Positions 1 through 8,314 are shown, numbered from the stretch's first letter. The stretch is DNA of 30,624 nt from JBKHJZ01 sp046537875 (GCA_046537875.1 JBKHJZ010000022.1:1-30624), one strand, 5' to 3'. Notes: generated from the letters alone by a model not told the origin. A program made the numbers and translations.

Positions 1-175
1 CCGCGTCCAGGAACTGTCACCCACCTACCGGAACCACGGTGTCCACCATGAACCGGGTCCGCACATCCGCCAGCCGATGACGAGTGATGACAAATCGCGG
101 ACAAGCGACACTCGGAGCCGCTCCACCGGCCTCGCCGCACCACCCCTGACCTGCGCCGATGCGCTCGGTCTGTCG
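1..175. other. Non-coding stretch downstream of tRNA-Leu
   Basis: I see no recognisable gene on either strand. The only open frames run through the tRNA in antisense or have no family resemblance. No integrase fragment, and no repeat of the tRNA 3' end that would mark an attachment site, is visible. The sequence may hold the promoter region of a gene left of the window, but I could not identify a convincing -35/-10 pair. Confidence 0.4.
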
Positions 176-260
<85 letters not shown>

Positions 261-265
261 GTGGC

Positions 266-321
266 CCTCCGGACCGCTCCGGAGGACTCGACACTCTAGC
301 GCGACCCCGATGGGCGCCCAA
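266..321 (-). promoter_or_regulatory. Putative promoter and leader hairpin of tRNA-Leu
   Basis: On the minus strand TTGGGC (321-316) and TAGAGT (298-293) are separated by exactly 17 bases, a plausible sigma-70 type promoter reading into the tRNA. Transcription would start near base 286. The short leader then contains an inverted repeat, CCTCCGG/CCGGAGG (266-272 and 279-285), immediately before the mature 5' end. That hairpin could be a precursor-processing element, or a weak terminator insulating the tRNA from coxG. The assignment rests on spacing and hexamer similarity only. Confidence 0.42.
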
Positions 322-357
322 TCCCGGGCAACCGGTGCACGGAGCCGCCACCGAGCT

Positions 358-1176
358 TCACTTGCGCCGCCGGCGCCTCCGGAAGAACACAGCGAGCAGC
401 CACAGGGCGGTCAGCCCGACAACCGCCGGGGCCAGGCGGCGGGCCACCGGGGCGCCGGCCGCCTCCAGCAGGTCGACGGGCTTGGCCTCCTCCGATTCCA
501 CCACCCGTACCGCCGGGCCGGAGGTGGCGGCCGCCTCGGCGCCCTCCTCGACGTGGCCGCTGGCCTCGGCCCACTCGCCGCCGATGTCGGTCGGGCCGCG
601 CTCGGGACCGCCGGCGGCAGCGCCAGCCCCGGCGCCCGCACCTGCCTCGGCAGCCGCACCCTCCTCGGCAGCGGCGCCCGCCCCCTCAGCAGCGGCACCG
701 CCAGCTCCAGCGGCAGGAGCGGCCGCCTCCTCACCCCCCAGGAGCTTGGTCTCCAGGCAGTCAGCGAACTGGCCGAGCAGCTTGGTCGACACGTCGGCCA
801 GCACGCCCCGGCCGAACTGGGCGACCTTGCCGGTGACGGTCAGGTCGGTGACCACCGACACCTTGGTGCCGTCGCCGTCGGCCTCCAGCTGCGCGGTGAT
901 GGTGGCGTTGGCGTTGCCCTGCCCGCGGGTCTCCCGACCCTCGGCGCGCAGCACGGCACGGTGGCCCGGGTCGTCACGCTCCAGGAAGTGGGCCGCGCCC
1001 TTGTACTGGGCGGTGATCGGTCCCACCTTCACCTTGACGATGCCGCGGTACTCCTCGCCCTCGATCTCCTGCAGCTGGGCACCCGGCATGCACGGCGCGA
1101 TGCGCTCGACGTCCGTGAGCACCTCCCAGGCTCGCTCGATCGGCACGCCCACGCGGAAGTCGTTGGTCAGTTCCAC
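358..1176 (-). CDS. coxG: CoxG family SRPBCC protein with C-terminal membrane anchor
   Basis: A 272-residue protein. Residues 1 to about 145 form an SRPBCC/START-like lipid-binding fold typical of CoxG (FRVGVPIERAWEVLTDVERIAPCMPGA near the start, then GTKVSVVTDLTVTGKVAQFGRGV). A long Ala/Gly/Glu-rich linker (about 155-235) and one hydrophobic helix (about 248-265) end in six arginines and a lysine, so the globular domain is tethered to the cytoplasmic face of the membrane. Characterised CoxG proteins anchor Mo-CO dehydrogenase to the membrane and have been reported to bind menaquinone for it; a similar electron-delivery role is inferred here. The chosen GTG start (1176) lies 4 bases after the mocA stop with GGAG upstream. 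The frame stays open to an ATG at 1236, but that would overlap mocA and add residues unlike the family. Confidence 0.85.
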   Translation of the reverse strand: MELTNDFRVGVPIERAWEVLTDVERIAPCMPGAQLQEIEGEEYRGIVKVKVGPITAQYKGAAHFLERDDPGHRAVLRAEGRETRGQGNANATITAQLEADGDGTKVSVVTDLTVTGKVAQFGRGVLADVSTKLLGQFADCLETKLLGGEEAAAPAAGAGGAAAEGAGAAAEEGAAAEAGAGAGAGAAAGGPERGPTDIGGEWAEASGHVEEGAEAAATSGPAVRVVESEEAKPVDLLEAAGAPVARRLAPAVVGLTALWLLAVFFRRRRRRK

Positions 1177-1180
1177 CAGG

Positions 1181-1756
1181 TCAGCTCCATTGCTCGAGGT
1201 CGTCCAGTGTGTCGACGTCACCCGCCTCGCCCTCACACGGTACCTCCGCCACCAGATCTGGCCGGCGCCGCATCACCACCCGCGCGCCCTCGTCGCCCCG
1301 CACCGGCAGCAGCGGCCACGCCATCGACGACAGGCGGACGGGGTTGCCCCGCACCCCCTTGTAGGTGGCGACCGCGATCGGCTTCGTCGACGCCGCCGCC
1401 ACCCGCTGCCACGCCTCAGACAGCACCAGCGGCTGATCGCCCAGGCCCACGACAACCGCGGCGAACCCGGCCCGGCGGGCGGCGGTGAGGCCGGCCTGGA
1501 GCGACGTCGCCAGCCCCTCCCGCCAGCGGGGGTTGTGCACGAACTGGACCTTCCCGCGCGCCAGCGGCGGCACGGGCAGCTCGGTCGCGCCGGTCACGAT
1601 GTAGGTGGCGGCGAGGCCCGCCGAGGCCGCGCTCTCGATGGCCCACTCGACCACCGTCCGGCCGAGGTAGGGCGCGAGGAGCTTGTTGCCCTCGCCCCCC
1701 GAGGCCCTGAACCGGGACCCGCCACCCGCGGCCAGGAGGATCGCCGCGACCCGCAC
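1181..1756 (-). CDS. mocA: MocA-like molybdopterin cytidylyltransferase
   Basis: A 191-residue NTP transferase of the MobA/MocA family. The nucleotide-binding loop LAAGGGSRF is at residues 8-16 with the conserved lysine at 25 (NKLL). The GDQP metal-binding motif is at 106-109 and an RGNPVRL-like segment follows. MocA transfers CMP from CTP to Mo-molybdopterin, giving the molybdopterin cytosine dinucleotide cofactor used by xanthine-oxidase-family enzymes. Lying beside XdhC genes and CoxL, it most likely makes the cofactor for the two CoxL proteins, rather than the guanine form. It starts with GTG two bases after the upstream stop and is followed closely by coxG, so it is translationally coupled on both sides. 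A GTP-specific MobA cannot be excluded by eye. Confidence 0.82.
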   Translation of the reverse strand: MRVAAILLAAGGGSRFRASGGEGNKLLAPYLGRTVVEWAIESAASAGLAATYIVTGATELPVPPLARGKVQFVHNPRWREGLATSLQAGLTAARRAGFAAVVVGLGDQPLVLSEAWQRVAAASTKPIAVATYKGVRGNPVRLSSMAWPLLPVRGDEGARVVMRRRPDLVAEVPCEGEAGDVDTLDDLEQWS

Positions 1757-1758
1757 GG

Positions 1759-2553
1759 CTACCCGTGGATCGGTCCGGCCGTGTCGCGCAGCGGGCGGGC
1801 GGCGCGCTGCCCGGTGCGCTGGGCGATGATCTCGGCGCAGATCGACACGGCCGTCTCCTCGGGCGTGCGGGCACCGATGTCGAGGCCGATCGGCGACCGG
1901 ATGCGCGCCAGGCCCTCCTCCCCCACGCCCGCCTCGCGCAGTCGCGCGGTCCGGTCCTCGTGGGTGCGGCGGCTGCCCATCGCGCCGATGTACCCCGCGC
2001 CCGTCTCGAGCGCGGCCACCAGCGCGGGCACGTCGAACTTCGCGTCGTGCGTCAGCACGCAGATGGCGTCGCGGCCGGTCATCTCACCGCCGACTCGGCC
2101 GAGCAGGCGGTCGGGCCAGTCGACCACGATCTCGTCGGCCTGCGGGAACCGGGCGCGGGTGGCGAACACCTCCCGGGCATCGCACACGGTGACGCGGTAG
2201 CCGAGCACCTTGGCCACCCGCACCAGCGCCGCGGTGAAGTCGACCGCACCGAACACCAGCATCCGCGGCGGCGGCGCGAAGCTCTCGACGAACACCGCCA
2301 CGACCGCCTCCCGCGCCTCGCCGTGCGCGCCGTAGTGGCGCACCGCGGTGGTGCCCGCCGACAGCTCGCCCAGCGCGTCCCGCCCGACCACCCGGTCGAG
2401 GTCGGGGTTGCCGAGCGAGCCGAGCGGCTCGGCGCCCGGTGCCACCAGCAGCTTGCCGCCGACGCCGGGGCCGTCGATCACCGTCGCCAGCGCCACGGGC
2501 CGCTCGGCACGGATCGCCGCGGCCAGCGTGTCGTAGATGGCCGACCCGGTCAC
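1759..2553 (-). CDS. XdhC/CoxF family maturation protein, C-terminal (Rossmann) type
   Basis: A 264-residue XdhC family protein. The N-terminal third resembles a worn XdhC N domain (RPVALATVIDGPG...). The C-terminal XdhC Rossmann domain follows: MLVFGAVDFTAAL near residue 100, the conserved YIGAMGSRRTHEDR, and SPIGLDIGARTPEETAVSI close to the end. XdhC proteins bind the molybdenum cofactor and support its sulfuration and insertion into xanthine-oxidase-family large subunits. The usual glycine-rich GAGH loop reads GAVD here, a variant I associate with Cox-cluster members. The start is the GTG whose last two bases overlap the upstream TGA (GTGA overlap at 2553), tying it to the N-type half. The stop is TAG, two bases before mocA. 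Confidence 0.83.
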   Translation of the reverse strand: MTGSAIYDTLAAAIRAERPVALATVIDGPGVGGKLLVAPGAEPLGSLGNPDLDRVVGRDALGELSAGTTAVRHYGAHGEAREAVVAVFVESFAPPPRMLVFGAVDFTAALVRVAKVLGYRVTVCDAREVFATRARFPQADEIVVDWPDRLLGRVGGEMTGRDAICVLTHDAKFDVPALVAALETGAGYIGAMGSRRTHEDRTARLREAGVGEEGLARIRSPIGLDIGARTPEETAVSICAEIIAQRTGQRAARPLRDTAGPIHG

Positions 2554-2864
2554 CAGTCGAGCGGCTCGACGAACAGGTGGACCGTGCCGCCGCACGTAAG
2601 GCCCACGGCGAAGGCGTCGTCGTCGCTGTAGCCGAACGACACCATTGTGCGCCGACCGGTCTCGAGCACCTCGAGCGCCTCGGTCACCACCGCCCCCTCG
2701 ACGCAGCCGCCCGACACCGAGCCCACCACGTCGCCCCGCTCGCTCACGGCCATCGCCGCACCGGGCTCGCGGGGCCCCGACCCGGCGACATCCACCACCC
2801 GCGCCACCGCGACCCGCAGGCCCTCCTCACGCCATCGGTCCACGTCGTCCAGCAGGTCGCGCAT
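2550..2864 (-). CDS. XdhC/CoxI family protein, N-terminal domain only
   Basis: A 104-residue protein that is just the XdhC N domain. It carries GSGPREPGAAMAV, GSVSGGCVEGAV and GLTCGGTVHLFVEP, the three signatures of the family, including the two conserved cysteines (SGGC and TCGG). In many bacteria this domain is fused to the Rossmann domain; here it ends at 2550 and overlaps the next gene by four bases. I chose the ATG at 2864 because a strong GGAGAGGTGAG lies six bases upstream and the family begins at about this point; an ATG 15 codons earlier in frame (2909) has no such signal. It probably works with the downstream XdhC protein in loading sulfurated Mo cofactor into CoxL. Confidence 0.84.
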   Translation of the reverse strand: MRDLLDDVDRWREEGLRVAVARVVDVAGSGPREPGAAMAVSERGDVVGSVSGGCVEGAVVTEALEVLETGRRTMVSFGYSDDDAFAVGLTCGGTVHLFVEPLDW

Positions 2865-2918
2865 CGCAGGCTCACCTCTCCATCCGGCGGGCAGGGTCGC
2901 CCCCTCCACCGCTCCCTC

Positions 2919-4079
2919 TCATGACGCCGCCACCACCCTGGCGAGCGACTCCAGCGAGGCCACGGAATGGCCCTCGACGAACTCGTCAACGTGCGGGAGG
3001 GCCGCCGCCATTCCCCGGGCCAGCGGCGCGTACCCCGGCGACGCCTTCAGCGGGTTGACCCAGACCAACCGGTGCACCACCCGGCGGAGCCGGGCCAGCT
3101 CGGTCGCCAGCACCTCGGGATCGCCGCGGTCCCAGCCGTCCGACAGGATCACCACCACCGCCCCCCGGGCGACGCCCCGGACCCCCCAGCGGTCGTTGAA
3201 CGACCGCAGCCCGTCCCCCAGCCGGGTGCCGCCGGCCCAGTCGGCGACCGAGGCCGCCGCCCGGCGGAGCGCCTCGTCGGGATCGTGCGTGGCCAGCTCG
3301 CGGCTGATGCGCGTGACCCGCGTGCCGAGGGCGAACACCTCGACCCCGCCGCGCCGGCGGGCGACCACCGCGGCGTGCGCGAACCGGGCGAGCGCCCGGG
3401 CGTACGGCTCCATCGACCCGCTGACATCGAGTAGCAGCACCAGCCGCCGGGGTCGCTCGCCACGCACCGAGGCCACCGGCCGCACCACCTCGCCGCCGGC
3501 ACGCAGCGCCCGCCGGACGGTGCTGCGCACGTCGAGGGGTCCGCGCCGCCGGGGAGCCGGGCGCCGACGGCGGCTGCGGCGGAGCGCAGCGTGCACCCGC
3601 AGGTCGGCCATCAACCGGTGCGCCTCGTCCAGCTCGTCGGGCGAGCAACGTGCGAGGTCCTGGTGGCGGAGCACCTCGACGGGGCTCCACCGCACGGTGA
3701 CGACATCGGACGCCGGCCGCTCCGGGTCGTCTCCACGACCCTGGCCCTCGTCGGCATCGTCGTCGGGGACGTCGAGGCGCACCTCGACACGTCGCGCGAC
3801 GCCCCCGGCCCCGTCGCCGCCGCTCGCACCCACGAAGCGGGCGAACGCCCGGTCGAAGGCGGGCACGTCCTCGGGCCGGCGGATCAGCGTGGCCCGCCCC
3901 GCCCAGTACAGCTCGGAGGGGCGGTCGGCGTGGACGGCGCCCAGCGACGCCGCGAAGCCCAACGTCGCCCCGGTGGGCACGTCGACGCCCTCGCGGCGCA
4001 GGGCCTGGGCCAGGCGGACCGCGATCCGGCTCCCGGCCGGCTCGGCGACCGCGCTGTCCTGCTCCCCGACCTCAGCCAC
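2919..4079 (-). CDS. coxE: VWA domain protein CoxE
   Basis: A 386-residue CoxE-like protein. The C-terminal half is a von Willebrand factor A domain with a complete metal-ion-dependent adhesion site: DVSGSM at 218-223, the GGTRLGDGL threonine near 281 and the LSDGWDRGD aspartate near 311. The N-terminal half is a charged alpha-helical region with an Arg-rich stretch around residues 165-185. CoxE partners the CoxD ATPase in maturing the active site of Mo-CO dehydrogenase in Afipia (Oligotropha) carboxidovorans; a MoxR plus VWA pair generally acts as a chaperone for metal-cofactor insertion. It starts at GTG 4079, inside the end of coxD (8-base overlap GTGGCTGA). It probably assists the form II enzymes encoded just upstream. 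Confidence 0.85.
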   Translation of the reverse strand: MAEVGEQDSAVAEPAGSRIAVRLAQALRREGVDVPTGATLGFAASLGAVHADRPSELYWAGRATLIRRPEDVPAFDRAFARFVGASGGDGAGGVARRVEVRLDVPDDDADEGQGRGDDPERPASDVVTVRWSPVEVLRHQDLARCSPDELDEAHRLMADLRVHAALRRSRRRRPAPRRRGPLDVRSTVRRALRAGGEVVRPVASVRGERPRRLVLLLDVSGSMEPYARALARFAHAAVVARRRGGVEVFALGTRVTRISRELATHDPDEALRRAAASVADWAGGTRLGDGLRSFNDRWGVRGVARGAVVVILSDGWDRGDPEVLATELARLRRVVHRLVWVNPLKASPGYAPLARGMAAALPHVDEFVEGHSVASLESLARVVAAS

Positions 4080-4998
4080 CCCCGCTCACCGCCGCGCGCA
4101 CCAGCCGGTCGAGTCCGTGATCGAGCACCCGCTGCGTGTCCTCCCGGTACTTCACCGCCGAGCCCAGCGTCGCGGCCACCGCCGCCTCGTCGAGGCCGCG
4201 CCGCCCCAGCAGGTCGAGCGCCCGGGCCCAGTCGATCGTCTCGGCGACACCCGGCGGCTTGTAGAGACCCAGCGCGCGCACCTCGGCGACGGCCACCGCC
4301 ACCTGGCGGGCCAGGTCGTCGGGCACCTCCGGCGCCCGGACGCGCACGATCGCGACCTCCCGCTCGACGTCGGGCTGCGGCACCCAGTGGTACAGGCACC
4401 GGCGCTTGAGCGCGTCGTGGACGTCGCGCGTGCGGTTGGAGGTGAGCACGGTCACCGGCGGGGTGGCGGCCCGGACCGTGCCCAGCTCGGGGATCGTGAC
4501 GGCCCAGTCGGACAACAGCTCGAGCAGGAACGCCTCGAACTCGTCGTCGGCGCGGTCGATCTCGTCGATCAGCAGCACCGGGGGCGTCCCGCCCGCGCTC
4601 TGTTGCAGCGCCCGCAGCAGCGGGCGGCGCACGAGGAAGCGCTCGTCGTACAGCTCGTCCTCCAGGCTCGCGACCCCAGCGGCGCCCGCAGTCCCCGCCG
4701 CCTCGGCGGCCCGCAGGTGCAGCAGCTGGCGGGCGTGGTCCCACTCGTACAGCGCCTGCGCGGCGTCGATCCCCTCGTAGCACTGCAGGCGGATCAGCTC
4801 GCCACCCGTCCACACCGCCAGCGCCTTCGCCACCTCGGTCTTGCCGACGCCCGCCTCGCCCTCGAGGAACAGGGGCCGCTCCAGGCGCAGGGCCAGGAAG
4901 ATGGCGGTGGCCAGACCCTCGTCGGCCAGGTAGTCCTGCGCGGCCAGGGCCGCGACGACATCGTCCACCGAGCTGGGTGCCGTTGCCTCGCCGGGCAT
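4072..4998 (-). CDS. coxD: MoxR-type AAA+ ATPase CoxD
   Basis: A 308-residue AAA+ protein of the MoxR/CoxD branch. Walker A GEAGVGKT is at 47-54 and Walker B VLLIDEIDRAD at 141-151. A sensor 1 region (TVLTSNRTRDVHDALKRRCLYHW) and a lid domain follow. The pore-loop area includes LQCYEGIDAAQALYEWD, which I recall as characteristic of CoxD. In carboxidotrophs CoxD is needed for the final sulfuration/metal loading of the CoxL active site. The ATG at 4998 is the natural start. It has no clear ribosome site: a TAGGCT -10-like hexamer ends six bases before the ATG, so this gene may also be transcribed leaderless from its own promoter. It shares an 8-base overlap with coxE downstream. Confidence 0.9.
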   Translation of the reverse strand: MPGEATAPSSVDDVVAALAAQDYLADEGLATAIFLALRLERPLFLEGEAGVGKTEVAKALAVWTGGELIRLQCYEGIDAAQALYEWDHARQLLHLRAAEAAGTAGAAGVASLEDELYDERFLVRRPLLRALQQSAGGTPPVLLIDEIDRADDEFEAFLLELLSDWAVTIPELGTVRAATPPVTVLTSNRTRDVHDALKRRCLYHWVPQPDVEREVAIVRVRAPEVPDDLARQVAVAVAEVRALGLYKPPGVAETIDWARALDLLGRRGLDEAAVAATLGSAVKYREDTQRVLDHGLDRLVRAAVSGGG

Positions 4999-5004
4999 GG
5001 GGCC

Positions 5005-5010
5005 AGCCTA
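5005..5010 (-). promoter_or_regulatory. Possible -10 element of coxD (leaderless start)
   Basis: Minus-strand TAGGCT lies six bases before the coxD ATG. No convincing -35 hexamer stands at the right distance and no Shine-Dalgarno sequence is present. The spacing would place the transcription start on or next to the initiation codon, as in actinobacterial leaderless mRNAs. This is a weak call based on one hexamer. Confidence 0.28.
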
Positions 5011-5039
5011 CGGCGGAGACGTCCGGACTGATGCGGCGC

Positions 5040-5079
5040 TCAGGCCCCGGGAGTCAGCCCCGGGGATCAGGCCCCGGCG
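5040..5079 (-). repeat. Three imperfect 13-14 bp tandem repeats at the end of coxM
   Basis: On the plus strand TCAGGCCCCGGGAG (5040-5053), TCAGCCCCGGGGA (5054-5066) and TCAGGCCCCGGCG (5067-5079) follow each other directly. Read on the minus strand each unit holds a TGA, the first being the coxM stop codon. The GC-rich cores (CCGGGG/CCCCGG) can fold into alternative hairpins. No T-run follows, so this may be a Rho-type or partial terminator, or simply a slippage-born repeat, in the 68-base gap between coxM and coxD. Confidence 0.55.
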
Positions 5080-5909
5080 TCCTCGAGGGCCCGGCGGGTG
5101 AGCACCTGGGCAAGATGCCGCCGGTACTCGGCCGTGGCGTTGAGGTCGTCGGTGGGCTCGGTGCCCTCCGCGGCCCGGGCGGCCGCATCGGCCGCCGGCG
5201 ACCCGCCGCGCAGGGCCTCCTCGACGGCCGCCGCGCGGGTCGGCGTGGCGCCCATGTTGACCAGGCCGATCCCGGGGCCGGCCGCCCCGTCGCCCGCCCC
5301 GTCGACCAGCACCGCGGCCACGCCGACGATCGCCCAGTCCTGGGCCCGGCGGGCGAACTTCTGGAACGCCCACCCGGCGCCGTCGACGGCCGGGACGCGG
5401 ATCTCGGTGAGCACCTCGTCGGGCCCGAGGGCGGTCTCGAGGAACCCGGTGAACATCTCGTCGGCCGGGATCTCGCGCTCGCCCCCCGGGCCTCGGGCCA
5501 CCAGCGTGCCGCGCAGCGCCAGCAGCGCGGCGGGCAGGTCGGACGCCGGGTCGCCGTGGGCGATCGAGCCGCCGATGGTGCCGACGTGGCGGACCTGGGG
5601 GTCGCCGATCTGGCCCGCCACGTGGGCGAGCAGCGGAACCCGGGTGCGCAGCACCTCGGCGGTGGCGATGTCGTGGTGGCGGGTGAGGGCCCCGATCCGC
5701 ACCTGGTCGCCGTCCTCCCGCACGTACGACAGGTCGCGCACGCGCCCGATGTCGATCACCACCTCCGGCGCCGCGAGCCGCAGCCTCATCAGCGGCAGCA
5801 GCGAGTGGCCGCCGGCGAGCAGCTTGGCGTCGTCGCCGTGGCGGGCGAGCAGGTCGACCGCCTCGTCGACGGAGGTGGCCTGCTGGTAGTCGAACGCAGC
5901 CGGGATCAC
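5067..5909 (-). CDS. coxM: Mo-hydroxylase medium (FAD) subunit, CoxM family
   Basis: A 280-residue FAD-binding subunit of the xanthine-oxidase/CO-dehydrogenase family. The first FAD motif AGGHSLLPLMRLR is at 32-44 and the second, TIGGSIAHGDPASD, at 110-123; the CoxM C-terminal domain ends around residue 275. It passes electrons from the 2Fe-2S centres of CoxS to an acceptor such as quinone. Length matches the family (about 280-290). GTG at 5909 is chosen because it follows GGGGGAGG by seven bases, overlaps the coxL stop by four bases (GTGA) and gives the usual MIPAAFDY start. An open frame continues upstream through coxL and is only a shadow. Confidence 0.93.
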   Translation of the reverse strand: MIPAAFDYQQATSVDEAVDLLARHGDDAKLLAGGHSLLPLMRLRLAAPEVVIDIGRVRDLSYVREDGDQVRIGALTRHHDIATAEVLRTRVPLLAHVAGQIGDPQVRHVGTIGGSIAHGDPASDLPAALLALRGTLVARGPGGEREIPADEMFTGFLETALGPDEVLTEIRVPAVDGAGWAFQKFARRAQDWAIVGVAAVLVDGAGDGAAGPGIGLVNMGATPTRAAAVEEALRGGSPAADAAARAAEGTEPTDDLNATAEYRRHLAQVLTRRALEDAGA

Positions 5910-8314
5910 GACCGGACCTCCCCCTCGCTGGACTGCCCGGCGGCCCGGGCATCTCGGATGGTGGACCACACCCGCTCGGGCGTCGCCGGCATGGCCATGT
6001 CGGTGATGCCGAGCGGGGCCAGGGCGTCCACGATCGCGTTGACGACGGCCGGCGTCGCCCCGATCGTGCCGGCCTCGCCGATGCCCTTGACGCCCAAGGG
6101 GTTGGTGGGGCTCGGCGTGACCGTGTGGTCGAGGCGGATGCTCGGCACCTCGGCGGCCGACGGCATGCTGTAGTCGATCAGCGTCGGGTTCCGGAGCTGG
6201 CCCTCGTCGTCGTAGACGGCCTCCTCCCACAGCGCCTCGGCAGCCCCCTGCACGATGCCGCCGTGGAGCTGGCCCTCGACGATCATCGGGTTCACCTGCG
6301 GACCGCAGTCGTCGACCGCCACGTAGTCGATCAGCTCGGTCCCCCCGGTCTCCTCGTCGATCTCGACCACCGCGATGTGCGTGCCGAACGGGAACACGAA
6401 GTTCGGCGGGTCGTAGGTGACCTGGGCCTCCAGGTTCGGGTCGAGGCCGTCGGGCAGGTCGTGGGCGGTGAACGCGGCGAACGCCACCGCCTGCAGCGGC
6501 ACAGCCCGGCTGGGGGTCCCCCGCACCTGCAGCTCGCCCCCGACCAGATCGAGGTCGTCCTCCGCGCACTCGAGCTGGTGGGCGGCGATCCGCTTGGCCT
6601 TCTCCAGCACCTTGTCGGCCGCCATGCCGACCGCCACGCCGCCCACCGGCAGCGACCGGCTGCCGTAGGTGTCGAGGCCGAGCGGGCTGATGGCGGTGTC
6701 GGAGTGGAGCACCTCCACGTCGGCGGGGTCGACACCGAGCTTGTCGGCCACGATCTGCGACCAGGTCGTCTCGTGGCCCTGGCCGTGGGGGGTGGTCCCG
6801 GACACCACCTGGACCGTGCCCGTGGGCAGCAACCGGACGGTCGCCGCCTCCCAGCCGCCGGCGCCGTAGTTGAGCGACGCCAGCACGCGGCTGGGCGCGA
6901 GACCGCACATCTCCACGTAGGTGGAGATGCCGACCCCCAGGTGCTTCGTGTGGCCGCCGGCGCGGCGGCGCTCCTGCTCGGCCCGCAGCCGGTCGTAGCC
7001 CACCATCTCGAGGGCCCGGTCGAGCGTGGGCTCGTAGTTGCCCGAGTCGTAGGTGAGCCCGGCCACCGAGTCGTAGGGGAACTGGTCGGGCCGGATGTAG
7101 TTGCGGCGCCGGATCTCGGCGCCGTCGACGCCCACCGTCCGGGCGAGCGCATCCATGGCCCGCTCGATCGCATAGGTGGCCTCGGGACGCCCGGCACCCC
7201 GGTAGGCGTCGGTCGGGGTCTTCGTCGTGAACACCCCCGTGCACTCGAAGTGGTAGGCGGGGACGTCGTAGACGCCGTGGTAGAGGAAGGCGCCGAGCAG
7301 CGGGATGCCCGGCGTCGCCAGCTGCAGGTACGCGCCCATGTCGGCGAGAAGGCGCGCCCGCACGGCCGTGACCTTGCCGTCGTCGTCGGCGGCGAGCTCC
7401 ACGTCCTGGATGACGCCCCGCCCCTGGATCGTCGCCACGGCGTTCTCGCTGCGGGTCTCGGTCCATCGCGCCGGCACGCCCAGCCGGCGGGACAGCGCGA
7501 CGGCGATGAGATCCTCGGCGTACACGTCGAGCTTCGACCCGAAGCCACCGCCGACCGCCGGGGCGACCACCCGCACCTTGTGCTCGGGCACGCCGCAGGT
7601 CGCCGCGACCATGACCTTGAGGATGTGGGGGATCTGGGTGGCCGAGTAGAGCGTGAGGTCACCCCCGTACACGCCGGGCACCGCGGCGACGCCGCGGGGC
7701 TCCATCGCCATCGGGATGAGCCGCTGGTGCACGTAGCGCTCCCGCACAGTGTGCGCCGCCTCGGCGAACGCCCGGTCGACGGCCTCGCCGTCGGGCGACA
7801 GCGTCCAGGTGTAGCTGCGGTTGGTCCCGAGATCCGGATGGACCAGCGCCCGGTCGCTGGCCGCGTCCTCGAGGTCGACGACCGGGTCGAGCGGCTCGTA
7901 GTCGACCGCCACCGCGCCCACCGCGTCGGCGGCCGTGTAGCGGTCGTCGGCCACGACGACGGCCACGATGTCGCCCGCGTAGCAGGCCGCGTCGACGGCC
8001 ACCGGCCAGTGGTCGGGCGCCTTCATGTCGTCGGTCACCGGCCACGCGCACGGCATGGGGGCCGCCCAGCCGTCGCGCAGGTCGGCGCCCGTGACCACCT
8101 GGCGGACGCCCGGCATGGCGAGCGCCGCACTGGCGTCGATGGTGCCGATGCGGGCGTGGGCGTAGGGGCTGCGGACCATCCCGAGCCACACCGCCCCGGG
8201 GATCTGCAGGTCGTCGACGTAGCGGCCCTCGCCGGTGAGCAGGCGCGCGTCCTCCTTGCGGAGCAGGCGCTGGCCGATGCCGCCCGTCGGGGTGGGTGCC
8301 TCGGTGGTGGTCAT
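5906..8314 (-). CDS. coxL: Mo-hydroxylase large subunit, form II CoxL-like (copy 1)
   Basis: An 802-residue molybdopterin-binding large subunit of the xanthine oxidase family. The N-terminal a/b hammerhead begins at about residue 15 (IGQRLLRKEDARLLTGEGRYVDD). The active-site loop at 370-376 is AYRGAGR, the form II signature; form I CO dehydrogenases have AYxCSFR with the Cu-binding cysteine, absent here. The cofactor-region motif GGGFGSK, the EPRG segment, and GVKGIGEAGTIGA with the catalytic-base glutamate at 747 are intact, so an active Mo hydroxylase is expected. The substrate is unknown: form II enzymes may oxidise aldehydes, heterocycles or other carbonyl compounds, and CO oxidation is unproven. 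ATG 8314 follows GGGAGGT at good spacing and overlaps the coxS stop by four bases. Confidence 0.93.
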   Translation of the reverse strand: MTTTEAPTPTGGIGQRLLRKEDARLLTGEGRYVDDLQIPGAVWLGMVRSPYAHARIGTIDASAALAMPGVRQVVTGADLRDGWAAPMPCAWPVTDDMKAPDHWPVAVDAACYAGDIVAVVVADDRYTAADAVGAVAVDYEPLDPVVDLEDAASDRALVHPDLGTNRSYTWTLSPDGEAVDRAFAEAAHTVRERYVHQRLIPMAMEPRGVAAVPGVYGGDLTLYSATQIPHILKVMVAATCGVPEHKVRVVAPAVGGGFGSKLDVYAEDLIAVALSRRLGVPARWTETRSENAVATIQGRGVIQDVELAADDDGKVTAVRARLLADMGAYLQLATPGIPLLGAFLYHGVYDVPAYHFECTGVFTTKTPTDAYRGAGRPEATYAIERAMDALARTVGVDGAEIRRRNYIRPDQFPYDSVAGLTYDSGNYEPTLDRALEMVGYDRLRAEQERRRAGGHTKHLGVGISTYVEMCGLAPSRVLASLNYGAGGWEAATVRLLPTGTVQVVSGTTPHGQGHETTWSQIVADKLGVDPADVEVLHSDTAISPLGLDTYGSRSLPVGGVAVGMAADKVLEKAKRIAAHQLECAEDDLDLVGGELQVRGTPSRAVPLQAVAFAAFTAHDLPDGLDPNLEAQVTYDPPNFVFPFGTHIAVVEIDEETGGTELIDYVAVDDCGPQVNPMIVEGQLHGGIVQGAAEALWEEAVYDDEGQLRNPTLIDYSMPSAAEVPSIRLDHTVTPSPTNPLGVKGIGEAGTIGATPAVVNAIVDALAPLGITDMAMPATPERVWSTIRDARAAGQSSEGEVRS

